A stretch of DNA of 10,975 nucleotides, from positions 1 to 10,975 of the forward strand of contig NZ_JACIYL010000059.1 of assembly GCF_014359955.1 (NCBI RefSeq), in the 5' to 3' direction. The notes under the pieces are model-generated. The model did not search any database. It saw only the letters and a list, made by a program, of their open reading frames with translations, and was not told the DNA's origin. This DNA is from Thermogutta sp. (GTDB taxonomy: Bacteria; Planctomycetota; Planctomycetia; Pirellulales; Thermoguttaceae). The position numbers and the translations under genes are program-made. How positions within the stretch are numbered: position 1 is the first letter of the stretch; each line of letters opens with the position of its first letter. Positions 1-5,887 of the stretch are shown here, piece by piece.

Positions 1-2
1 AG

Positions 3-191
3 GAGCCGCCTCTGCGTCGCCAGCCCAGTAATGACCGCCCCATCGTGATTCGCGAGTCGAGTCCACCGCCGGTGGTCATTTACGAGCACAATCCCTGGTG
101 GTGGGGACCTCCCTGGCCCCACTATCACTATCATTACCGCTACTACCGCCCCCGGCCGGGTGTCAGTTGGGGGATCACCTTCCACAATTGA
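3..191 (+). CDS. C-terminal end of a Tyr/His/Pro-rich protein (partial)
   Basis: An open frame runs in from the left edge with no start in view and stops at TGA 189-191, so only the last 62 residues are seen. The piece begins proline/arginine-rich, then has a PPPVVIYEHNP stretch, a tryptophan cluster (WWWGPPW), an alternating histidine/tyrosine run (HYHYHYRYY), and ends PRPGVSWGITFHN. Low-complexity aromatic tails of this kind are common in secreted or envelope-associated proteins of planctomycetes, but no domain can be named from it. The composition and abrupt end favour a real coding tail over chance. Function unknown; the family is not recognised. Confidence 0.5.
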   Translation, partial: EPPLRRQPSNDRPIVIRESSPPPVVIYEHNPWWWGPPWPHYHYHYRYYRPRPGVSWGITFHN

Positions 192-445
192 TGCACTTTT
201 CGAGCTTTCTTCGACACCGCGCTGCATTCCCCCTCGAAACTCCGCATGCCCGCCGCGTCCCTGATCGGATGATCCGCTACACTTCCCGGAATCGTCCCGG
301 TGGCGTGCCTGGAACCGCCTCCTCGCATGGGACACAGTGCACTACGTGCTGGCCAATTGACCACACTTCCCCGCAGTATCCTGGCTTTTTCAGGAGACGA
401 AATGACAAGCGACCGGGACGATCGGCCCGCGTTTGCAGCGAACCG
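192..445. other. Convergent intergenic region, no clear gene
   Basis: This spacer lies between the stop of the plus-strand partial gene and the stop of the minus-strand M16 operon. I looked for a shared terminator and found only weak hairpins: GCAC/GTGC around 337-350 and TCCTG 379-383 with CAGGA 391-395. None has a convincing T tract on the useful side. A 15-codon plus-strand frame at 402-449 has a good AGGAG but nothing else in its favour. Confidence 0.4.
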
Positions 446-1693
446 CTAACCGGCCTTGCGAAACTCCTCGGGCGACATCGGCCCGATAACATCGGTTGCG
501 TTGCATGTCAGCGGATATTTTTCGGCGATGGCGTTGACCTGGTCGAGCGTCAGTTTGTCGATGATCGCCAAGTCGTCGTCCAGCGAGCGATACTGGCCCG
601 TCGTCAGGCGCTCGGAGCCTATCGGAAACAGCCGTGCGGAAGGCCGTTCTGCTGCCAGAGCCAGGGCGGCGCTGAGCTTGTTCTTGACGCGTTCGAGTTC
701 TTCGGCGGTCACACCGTGTTGCTCAATGGCCGTGTAAACCTCTCGCAATCGCTGCAAGTTTTCCTGAAGAACGCCGGGATCGCAGCTCATCACCGTCGCG
801 AAGATTCCCGCATCCTCATAGCCTTCGTAGCTCATCGATATGGAGTCCACCCGACCCGGTTCGATGAACTCCCAGTACAGACGGCTGGAAGAACTTCCCG
901 AGACAATGGCTGCCAGCATTTGTGCGGCAAAACGATCCGGGCTGTCCGCCGGAGGAGCCTCGGCCAACTGGATGACATATTCCTGACTGGCAGACGCCTT
1001 CTGGTGAACACGCAATCCGTAGGCCGGCTCGAGCAGCCGTTGCCGGATCCGCTCGCTCTCCATCGGTTCCAGGTGGCTGCAATGTTTTTCGGCAAGGGCC
1101 ACCAGTTTTGGGAAGTCCACTGCGCCGGTTGCCGCAATCACCACATTGGTCGCCGTGTAACGCTGGTAATAGTAGCTGCGCATTTGCTCAACGGTGAGTC
1201 GGGAAATAGACTCGGTGGTCCCGATGACGCTCTGTCCCAGGGGATGTCCCGCGAAGAATCTCGCCCGGCAGAGATCGTCCACACCGTACGGTGGCTGATC
1301 CAGATACATGGAGATTTCTTCCAGGATGACCTGCTTTTCCAGTTCAAAATCCTCCTGTCGCAAAGCCGGCCGGAGAAGCAGCGCCAGCAATTCGAACGCC
1401 CGGTCCAGATACTCCGGTAAAAAGATCGCGTAATAAACGGTCTCCTCGAACGAGGTGGTGGCGTTGTAGGAAGCCCCAATCTCATCAAAACCACGGTTGA
1501 TGTCTTCGGACGTGATGCGCCCCGTCCCTTTGAACGCCATATGCTCCAGAAAATGGCTGACCCCGGCAAGCTCCGGTGGTTCGTCCCGGGAACCGGCACG
1601 GACAAAAAAGCCCAGGGCAACCGACAGCGCCTGGGGGTGGCTCTCACAAACGACTTCCACTCCGTTCCAAAGTTTATGGCTGTAAAAGTTCAC
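446..1693 (-). CDS. M16 family zinc metallopeptidase, catalytic subunit
   Basis: This is a 415-residue M16B peptidase (processing-peptidase-like or PqqL-like family) with no signal peptide, so probably cytoplasmic. The inverted zinc motif is HFLEH at residues 47-51 (His47, Glu50, His51). The third zinc ligand is a Glu at about 125-126 in VILEEI, the usual distance downstream. The N-terminal domain (about 1-210) is the metal domain and the C-terminal half the substrate-clamping domain. The C-terminal half lacks the R-G-L-x-Y segment, which is present in the upstream partner, so the active site is probably shared in a heterodimer. The GTG start at 1693 is chosen because GGAGGT sits 5 bases upstream; a TTG at 1720 is in frame but lies upstream of that site. 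The start overlaps the end of the partner gene by 20 bases, indicating translational coupling. The substrate is unknown: family members degrade peptides or remove leader sequences. Confidence 0.9.
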   Translation of the reverse strand: MNFYSHKLWNGVEVVCESHPQALSVALGFFVRAGSRDEPPELAGVSHFLEHMAFKGTGRITSEDINRGFDEIGASYNATTSFEETVYYAIFLPEYLDRAFELLALLLRPALRQEDFELEKQVILEEISMYLDQPPYGVDDLCRARFFAGHPLGQSVIGTTESISRLTVEQMRSYYYQRYTATNVVIAATGAVDFPKLVALAEKHCSHLEPMESERIRQRLLEPAYGLRVHQKASASQEYVIQLAEAPPADSPDRFAAQMLAAIVSGSSSSRLYWEFIEPGRVDSISMSYEGYEDAGIFATVMSCDPGVLQENLQRLREVYTAIEQHGVTAEELERVKNKLSAALALAAERPSARLFPIGSERLTTGQYRSLDDDLAIIDKLTLDQVNAIAEKYPLTCNATDVIGPMSPEEFRKAG

Positions 1694-2933
1694 TGGGGAC
1701 CTCCACCGGCCTCGGACCAACGGTAACGATCGTGAAATCTCGGGGTGGATTGTCTCGGAGAAACCGGTTGACTTCCTCCGTGGAAAGAGAATCCACAGCC
1801 CCCTTGATTTCTTCGATGGAGCGCACTCGCCCTAAAAGGGCCCAATCCTGGGTCAGCGTGTGGGCCCTTGCAGCACTGGATTCCTGAAGAAACACAATGG
1901 CACTTTTCAGTTGCGCCTTGGCGCGATCCAGCTCGTCGTTTTGAATTCCCTCCCCGAGGTTTTGAAGTTCTTCCAGCAAAACTTCCAGGGACTCCTCCGC
2001 TCGTTCGAAAGTGGTGCCCACGTAACAGATCACCCCACCGAACCCCCGGATGACGACATAACTGGCCCCCACCGCGTAACACAGCCCCCGTCTTTCCCGC
2101 AGTTCCATGAACAGTCGCGAACTCGTACCACTCCCCAGCATCCCGGCCGCTGCTCGCGCCAGGAAGTAACGGTCGTCTTCATACGGGACGCTTCTGTAAG
2201 CCACGCCGATATGGGTCTGTTGAGAATCGAACGAAACATGGGCCTTTCGCTCGGTGGGCCAGCGTGTTTCCGGGGCAGGGATCGGACCTCCTTTCCAGTC
2301 TCCAAGCAGTTCGCCGATCCATGCCACCAGTTCATCCCAGTTGAACCGACCGGCCACCCCAATGACAACGCCGCTGGGCTGGAAGTGCCGCTCGACGAAC
2401 TCCGCCACCTCCTGCCAGGAAATCGCCGCCACATGGTCAATCACTCCATGGGGGGGCCGGCTCCAGGGATAAGGCAGAAACCGATACCGAAGGGCCTTGT
2501 TCAACTGGTGCTCCGGATCGTCTTCCTCCGCCTGAATCGTCTGGATAAGCCCCTGGCGGGCAGATTCGAGATCCTCCTGAGGAAGACGCGGCTTTCGCAC
2601 GACGTCGCTGAAGATCGCCAGCGCCTCCCGGAGATAATTCGGCCGCATGGCTGCACGGAGATGGATAAACCGATGCCCCACCGATTCCGACCACACCACG
2701 CCCAGGTTTTCTAGATCTTCCAGAAACGCGCGGGCATCTCGGGGTCCGGCCCCACGGAGCACCATGTCCGTGGTTAAACTGGCCAGTCCCTGGCGATCCT
2801 CGGGATCAAACGCCGCGCCCGCCGGAATTGCCATGTCAAAGCCCACCGAACTGAGCCACGGGAGCGGCTCCCCCAAAAGGACCAAACCGTTGTCGAACCG
2901 ATGGATGAAACAGGGGGTGCTGGAGGTGGTCAC
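1674..2933 (-). CDS. M16 family peptidase-like protein, non-catalytic subunit
   Basis: This 419-residue M16B homologue is the same size as the downstream gene, but its zinc site is gone. Where HxxEH belongs, the protein has S52-L-T-T55-D56 within GLASLTTDMVLRG, so it cannot bind zinc in the normal way. It keeps the conserved C-terminal-domain segment RRGLCYAVGASY (Arg282 to Tyr286), used in two-subunit M16B enzymes to bind substrate next to the partner's zinc. The arrangement matches known bacterial heterodimers in which one chain brings HxxEH and the other an Arg-Tyr pair. The start is GTG 2931-2933, the first possible one after an in-frame TGA 18 bases upstream; a GAGGG lies about 12 bases before it, slightly far. 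It is the first gene of a two-gene operon. Pairing with the downstream chain is inferred from overlap and complementary motifs. Confidence 0.88.
   Translation of the reverse strand: MTTSSTPCFIHRFDNGLVLLGEPLPWLSSVGFDMAIPAGAAFDPEDRQGLASLTTDMVLRGAGPRDARAFLEDLENLGVVWSESVGHRFIHLRAAMRPNYLREALAIFSDVVRKPRLPQEDLESARQGLIQTIQAEEDDPEHQLNKALRYRFLPYPWSRPPHGVIDHVAAISWQEVAEFVERHFQPSGVVIGVAGRFNWDELVAWIGELLGDWKGGPIPAPETRWPTERKAHVSFDSQQTHIGVAYRSVPYEDDRYFLARAAAGMLGSGTSSRLFMELRERRGLCYAVGASYVVIRGFGGVICYVGTTFERAEESLEVLLEELQNLGEGIQNDELDRAKAQLKSAIVFLQESSAARAHTLTQDWALLGRVRSIEEIKGAVDSLSTEEVNRFLRDNPPRDFTIVTVGPRPVEVPSELLQP
1699..1704 (-). promoter_or_regulatory. Ribosome binding site that sets the start of the catalytic M16 gene
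   Basis: On the minus strand GGAGGT lies 5 bases before GTG 1693, inside the last codons of the upstream M16 gene. It decides the start and implies coupled translation of the two subunits. Confidence 0.7.
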
Positions 2934-3059
2934 GTGAAGTTTTTTCCCTCACAAATTTTTTCACAACCGACCGTACACCGAAACCGATCCACGCTGGCTC
3001 GTGCTGCTGTCGCACTCCTGAGCCCATGCGCTGTCGCTCGTGTTGGTGCCCAGACTCTC

Positions 3060-3088
3060 ATTCTACGCTGCGCCGCCTGGCTTCCGAA
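3060..3088 (-). promoter_or_regulatory. Candidate sigma-70-type promoter for the M16 operon
   Basis: On the minus strand TTCGGA (3083-3088) is followed after 17 bases by TAGAAT (3060-3065), five of six matches to TATAAT. The -35 match is weak. It would give a leader of about 120 bases for the M16 pair. This is seen by eye only. Confidence 0.35.
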
Positions 3089-3120
3089 GAGCGGGAGTGT
3101 CGTGGCCAACGCCCGGAAAC

Positions 3121-3126
3121 TATAAT
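3121..3126 (+). promoter_or_regulatory. Candidate -10 box (TATAAT) for rnc
   Basis: A perfect TATAAT lies 164 bases before the rnc start, in an otherwise GC-rich spacer. No good -35 is seen at 16-18 bases (TGTCGT at 3098-3103 is poor). Transcription would begin near 3133, about 11 bases before the rnc leader hairpin. Confidence 0.45.
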
Positions 3127-3143
3127 TTACGGTGTGTAGACAG

Positions 3144-3215
3144 GCTGCTGGGCTCGTCCCCAGCCGAGCCAGGTGTGTCGCTTGGCGGAACTCGGTTGGG
3201 GACGAGCTCTACAGC
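3144..3215 (+). promoter_or_regulatory. Long hairpin in the rnc leader (probable RNase III target)
   Basis: Bases 3150-3168 pair with 3191-3209 to give a 19-bp helix with two G-U wobbles (3163-3196 and 3151-3208). A 2x2 internal loop follows, then GCTG 3144-3147 pairs with CAGC 3212-3215. The loop is 3169-3190, with GCCA 3168-3171 and TGGC 3183-3186 as a possible alternative top. Both wobbles would be A-C mismatches on the opposite strand, so the fold favours the rnc sense RNA. The length, about two helical turns, is typical of an RNase III substrate. E. coli rnc is known to be autoregulated through cleavage of a stem in its 5' leader; the same role here is inferred. Confidence 0.6.
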
Positions 3216-3279
3216 GCGGATGGACGCCCCACTGGCGACACAAAGTCAGCATCAAAGGGAGAGGTTGTGAGCTGTAGAG
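3207..3279 (+). promoter_or_regulatory. Alternative helix in the rnc leader near the start codon
   Basis: CTCTACAGC (3207-3215) is perfectly complementary to GCTGTAGAG (3271-3279), which holds the only Shine-Dalgarno-like GAG before ATG 3290. The same 3207-3215 bases form the lower stem of the long hairpin, so the two pairings exclude each other. TGTAGA at 3135-3140 is a third possible partner for 3208-3213. A switch between these states is inferred, not shown. Confidence 0.35.
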
Positions 3280-3289
3280 TGACGATTTC

Positions 3290-4084
3290 ATGGGAGCCTG
3301 GGAAAACACCGACGATCCGAGAATCCGGACCTGCCAGGAAAAAATTGGCTACTCTTTTTCGAATCCCCGGCTGCTCCAGACGGCCCTGACGCACGCTTCC
3401 GGGGCCGAAACACGCCTGGAATCGAACGAGCGATTGGAATTTCTGGGCGACGCCGTGCTGGGGATGGTGGTCTGTGAGCTTCTCTACAAAAAGCTACCCC
3501 ATCTTACGGAAGGCGAGCTCACACGCCTGAAATCCAGTATCGTCAGCCGGTCGCACTGCGCGGATCTCGCTCGACGGCTGGGGCTGGAAGAACTCATTAT
3601 CATTGGTAAGGGCCTGGCCGGGCAACCCAACCTTCCCAACTCGCTCCTGGCAGCGGTCTTCGAGGCCATCACGGCGGCCATTTATCTGGACGGAGGACTG
3701 GAAGCCGCCAAGCGATTCATCGAACCGCTTGTCCTTCCCGAACTGGAAGCCTTCGTCCGCGACCGGATCGGCGAAAACTACAAATCGGTCCTCCAGCAGA
3801 TCAGCCAGAGATCCTTCGGGACCACACCTGTCTATCTCCTTCTGGAAGAACGGGGACCGGATCACGGGAAACTTTTCAAGATCGCCGCTCAGATTGGCTC
3901 CACACGGTATCAGGCTGCCTGGGGAAAAAGCAAAAAAGAAGCCGAACAGCGCGCAGCCTGCAACGCCCTGCATCAGTTGAAAGAATTGCCGCCGCCCTGC
4001 TCGGATGAACTCGGTGAAGACGGGCTCCCCGTCGTCGGCCCGGTGGCTGAAGGAATCGGAAGATTCCTGGAATCGGTTGACTAA
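3290..4084 (+). CDS. rnc: Ribonuclease III
   Basis: This 264-residue enzyme cleaves double-stranded RNA in rRNA precursor processing and mRNA turnover. The nuclease domain (about 12-155) carries the signature NERLEFLGDAVLG at 46-58, with the metal-site residues Glu47, Glu50 and Asp54. The second metal-site block reads LLAAVFEAITAAIYLDGG: Glu125 is kept, but the Asp normally three residues before it is Ala122. The double-stranded-RNA-binding domain follows (about 163-231, ending GKSKKEAEQRAACNALHQL). After it comes a 30-residue acidic, proline-containing tail of no known role. Start ATG 3290 is fixed by an in-frame TAG at 3275; the Shine-Dalgarno is weak. The leader carries a long hairpin suited to autoregulation. 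A PP-loop gene follows 47 bases downstream in the same direction, so cotranscription is likely. The family call is secure; whether Ala122 reduces activity is unknown. Confidence 0.96.
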   Translation: MGAWENTDDPRIRTCQEKIGYSFSNPRLLQTALTHASGAETRLESNERLEFLGDAVLGMVVCELLYKKLPHLTEGELTRLKSSIVSRSHCADLARRLGLEELIIIGKGLAGQPNLPNSLLAAVFEAITAAIYLDGGLEAAKRFIEPLVLPELEAFVRDRIGENYKSVLQQISQRSFGTTPVYLLLEERGPDHGKLFKIAAQIGSTRYQAAWGKSKKEAEQRAACNALHQLKELPPPCSDELGEDGLPVVGPVAEGIGRFLESVD

Positions 4085-4131
4085 ACCATCAGAAAGCTGC
4101 GCGAAATGGCGATTGCGCCCAAGGGAGTTCC

Positions 4132-5130
4132 ATGAAGAAGCTTGCGGTGGTGCTACTCTCGGGCGGGCTGGACAGCACCCTGGCCGCCCGAATTCTCCAA
4201 CTTCAGGGCTTCGAGGTCATCGGCCTGACGGTGCGGCTTCCATTCCACCGGTGCGAATCAGCAGCCCTCCAGGCCGCCTGTGAGCTTCAGATCCCATTGG
4301 CAATGCGGGAGGTCGGGGAAGACTACATGGAAGTCCTTCGCTATCCCCGGCACGGCTATGGCAAAGGGGCCAATCCCTGCCTGGACTGTCGGACGTACAT
4401 GCTGCGGATGGCCAGACAGCTCATGGAAGAGCTCGACGGGATGCTCGTGGCCACCGGGGAAGTCCTCGGCCAGCGACCGATGAGTCAGAAACGGCCCCAC
4501 CTGGGAATCACGGCCTATGAATCAGGACTCCAGGACCGCCTTCTCCGACCGCTCTCCGCCCGTTGTCTGCCGCCTACCTGGCCCGAACGTGAAGGGTATG
4601 TGGATCGCGAAAAACTTTACGCTTTCACTGGCCGAAGCCGCAAACCGCTCTGGGCGCTGGCCAGACAATTGGGCCTTAAGAATATCCCCGAGTCCGGTCC
4701 TGGCTGTTCGCTGACCGATGTCCAGTTCGCCCCCAAGGTTTTTGATCTTCTGGACAATGATCCACGAGCATCGCTGTGGGACTGCGAACTCCTCACCCTG
4801 GGCCGCCACGTGCGGCTGGATGACTGCACGAAACTTGTCATCGGGCGGAACGAGATGCAGAACCTTCAGCTTCGCCGTTTTTTTGCACGACGGCCGCGGC
4901 AAGATTGTGTCCTTGTCACTCCCATCAACTTCATCGGACCCGACGCAATTCTCATCGGCGACGTTTCGGAGTCCCAGTGGGAGAAAGCCGTCCACACCAT
5001 CCTGCGCTACGTGCGCCGGGAACTTCCACCCCTCGTGGAGGTCGAGATTTGTACGAGCGGCGAAATCATCCGTCGCCGGTTTTCCCACCCCCTGCCAGAG
5101 AATGCGCCATCTCCGGATCGGCTGCCGTGA
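4132..5130 (+). CDS. PP-loop tRNA-thiolation-type protein with NFACT-R-like C-terminal domain
   Basis: The 332-residue product starts with a PP-loop ATP pyrophosphatase domain (motif SGGLDS at 10-15), as in MnmA and ThiI, which adenylate a tRNA uridine before sulfur transfer. Further conserved pieces are NPCLDC with Cys83 and Cys86, GEVLGQRPMSQ at 109-119, and GPGCSLTD with Cys192, a candidate sulfur-carrying cysteine. The C-terminal part (about 215-310: LGRHVRLDDCTKLVIGRNE) matches the NFACT-R/DUF814-like module that follows such PP-loop domains in a family often labelled TrmU-like or tRNA 2-thiouridylation protein. The predicted role is cytoplasmic tRNA thiolation; the exact modification is unknown. 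It is not standard MnmA, which lacks this C-terminal module. GGGAG lies about 5 bases before ATG 4132. It sits 47 bases after rnc and probably shares its transcript, making an RNA-processing/modification unit. Confidence 0.85.
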   Translation: MKKLAVVLLSGGLDSTLAARILQLQGFEVIGLTVRLPFHRCESAALQAACELQIPLAMREVGEDYMEVLRYPRHGYGKGANPCLDCRTYMLRMARQLMEELDGMLVATGEVLGQRPMSQKRPHLGITAYESGLQDRLLRPLSARCLPPTWPEREGYVDREKLYAFTGRSRKPLWALARQLGLKNIPESGPGCSLTDVQFAPKVFDLLDNDPRASLWDCELLTLGRHVRLDDCTKLVIGRNEMQNLQLRRFFARRPRQDCVLVTPINFIGPDAILIGDVSESQWEKAVHTILRYVRRELPPLVEVEICTSGEIIRRRFSHPLPENAPSPDRLP

Positions 5131-5314
5131 TCGCAAAAAGAGGTGCGTGCACCAACTGAACGTACGGGCGCGGGGAGCGACCGTCGAAACGTCTCCGTCC
5201 CCGGTGACTGGAACGAAACGCGCAAAAAGTTAGGGACGCCACCGTCCTGGAGGCGTCCCTTTCTCGTCGTTGTACTCGAAAGAGCTGTCGCCGAGCTGCG
5301 TCCGTCGCGGAACC
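5131..5314. other. Convergent spacer between the PP-loop and lysine-repeat genes
   Basis: No gene is seen. The region holds a small palindrome GGTGCGTGCACC (5142-5153) and the bidirectional terminator listed separately. Confidence 0.5.
5232..5260. terminator. Bidirectional hairpin terminator
   Basis: AGGGACGCC (5232-5240) pairs perfectly with GGCGTCCCT (5252-5260), an 11-base loop between them. On the minus strand the stem is followed by AACTTTTTG, a good tail for the lysine-repeat gene. On the plus strand a shorter TTTCT tail serves the rnc/PP-loop unit. Its position between two convergent stops fits a shared terminator. Confidence 0.75.
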
Positions 5315-5554
5315 TCACGGCGTGGCCGGCGGGGTTTCCGCCGCTGGTGCAGGCGCCGGCGCTGGCGCCTTCTTCGCCGCGGGCTTCTTGGCGGGCTTCT
5401 TGGCAGCCTTCTTCTTGGCTGACTTCTTCACCGCCTTCTTCGCGGTCTTCTTCGCTGCCTTCTTAGCTGCCTTCTTCGCCGGTTTCTTTACCGGCTTCTT
5501 GGCGGCTTTCTTGGCAGCCTTCTTCGCCGCCTTCTTCGCGACTTTCTTGGCCAC
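5315..5554 (-). CDS. Lysine-repeat histone-H1-like DNA-binding protein
   Basis: This 79-residue, very basic protein is made of about 15 four- to five-residue units of the type AAKK, VAKK, PAKK or TAKK (residues 1-62), then an Ala/Pro tail (APAPAPAPAAETPPATP). It has 31 lysines and no acidic residue before the single Glu in the tail. This resembles eukaryotic histone H1 C-terminal tails and bacterial H1-like proteins such as chlamydial HctB and the lysine-rich extensions of some bacterial HU proteins. It is expected to bind DNA (or RNA) by charge and compact the nucleoid. No folded domain is present. The GTG start at 5554 follows AAAGGAGGAT with 8 bases between GGAGG and GTG. The gene has its own candidate promoter and a leader of about 220 bases with a structured element. 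The low-complexity reading is trusted because of the ribosome site and the terminator after the stop. Confidence 0.85.
   Translation of the reverse strand: MAKKVAKKAAKKAAKKAAKKPVKKPAKKAAKKAAKKTAKKAVKKSAKKKAAKKPAKKPAAKKAPAPAPAPAAETPPATP
5369..5551 (-). repeat. Degenerate 12-base tandem repeat coding for xAKK units
   Basis: About 15 imperfect copies of a GCNGCNAAGAAR-type unit, with occasional extra codons, run in frame through the lysine-repeat gene. Such arrays can change length by slippage while staying in frame, so unit number may vary between strains. Confidence 0.8.
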
Positions 5555-5630
5555 CTGTCGATCCTCCTTTTAAAAACCTGCGGCGTCGAGAGGGTGGAAC
5601 CCTTGCCACGTTTTCAACCGCTCTCGCACG

Positions 5631-5662
5631 CCAAACCACCCAAACACAACCACACAACCACG
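5631..5662 (-). promoter_or_regulatory. G/U-rich stretch in the leader of the lysine-repeat gene
   Basis: On the minus strand this stretch holds only G and T apart from its first base, with a tandem GTGGTTGT pair followed by GGG and two GG runs. It lies between the structured leader element and the ribosome site. A two-layer G-quadruplex or a protein-binding tract is possible. No known motif is recognised. Confidence 0.25.
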
Positions 5663-5687
5663 TACCGGTTCCATCACTCACCGATGT

Positions 5688-5760
5688 GGACTGGTCATCA
5701 TCGTCAGCGGTCCATCCGTCCGAGCCACCTTCATGCCGCTGTCAACGAATCAACCAGTCC
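5688..5760 (-). ncRNA. Structured leader element (two coaxial helices) upstream of the lysine-repeat gene
   Basis: Read on the minus strand, GGACTGGT (5760-5753) pairs perfectly with ACCAGTCC (5695-5688). Inside it, CGTTGACAGCGG (5747-5736) pairs with CCGCTGACGATG (5710-5699) through 11 pairs including two G-U wobbles and one A-A mismatch. A 25-base loop (5735-5711) caps it, and its ends CAT/ATG can pair further. The internal joint is only 5 and 3 bases wide. On the plus strand the two wobbles would be A-C mismatches, so the fold suits the minus transcript. It begins about 14 bases after the expected transcription start. It could be a cis-regulatory leader or a separate small RNA; no known riboswitch class is recognised. 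Confidence 0.45.
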
Positions 5761-5777
5761 CTCCATTATTAATTGTT

Positions 5778-5808
5778 ATTATCGTAACGTCTTCTTTGAA
5801 AAGTGCAA
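5778..5808 (-). promoter_or_regulatory. Candidate promoter of the lysine-repeat gene
   Basis: In a sharply AT-rich patch the minus strand reads TTGCAC (5803-5808), 16 bases, then TACGAT (5781-5786), with an overlapping GATAAT (5778-5783). The transcript would start near 5775, giving a leader of about 220 bases. Confidence 0.45.
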
Positions 5809-5818
5809 GCTGAGTGAA

Positions 5819-5854
5819 TGAAAAAACGTGTCGAGTTCTTCAGCTCGACACGTT
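5819..5854 (-). terminator. Rho-independent terminator of the nifJ operon
   Basis: AACGTGTCGAG (5825-5835) and CTCGACACGTT (5844-5854) form a perfect 11-bp stem with an 8-base loop. On the minus strand the stem runs into a stretch of T residues and then CATTC. It lies 33 bases after the stop of the dihydroorotate-dehydrogenase-like gene, as expected for an intrinsic terminator. Confidence 0.88.
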
Positions 5855-5887
5855 CCGCTGTCCACAGCAAACGTCAGGCACAAACTT

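Noticed and set aside
402..449. 15-codon plus-strand frame (MTSDRDDRPAFAANR) with AGGAG 5 bases upstream
   Set aside because: Too short to judge; it runs into the stop of the M16 gene and has no other support.
98..1420. Plus-strand open frame of 440 codons
   Set aside because: It lies antisense to the M16 catalytic gene, whose motifs, ribosome site and family match are clear. The antisense product is Arg/His-rich with no recognisable domain.
1694..1720. Upstream TTG start for the catalytic M16 gene
   Set aside because: It would place the GGAGGT ribosome site inside the coding region; the family N-terminus begins at about the GTG at 1693.
1860..2714. Plus-strand open frame of 284 codons
   Set aside because: Antisense shadow of the non-catalytic M16 gene; no ribosome site or domain.
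5322..5573. Plus-strand frame encoding an Ala/Phe/Leu-rich hydrophobic protein
   Set aside because: It is the complement of the lysine-repeat gene. Only the minus frame has a strong ribosome site and a following terminator.
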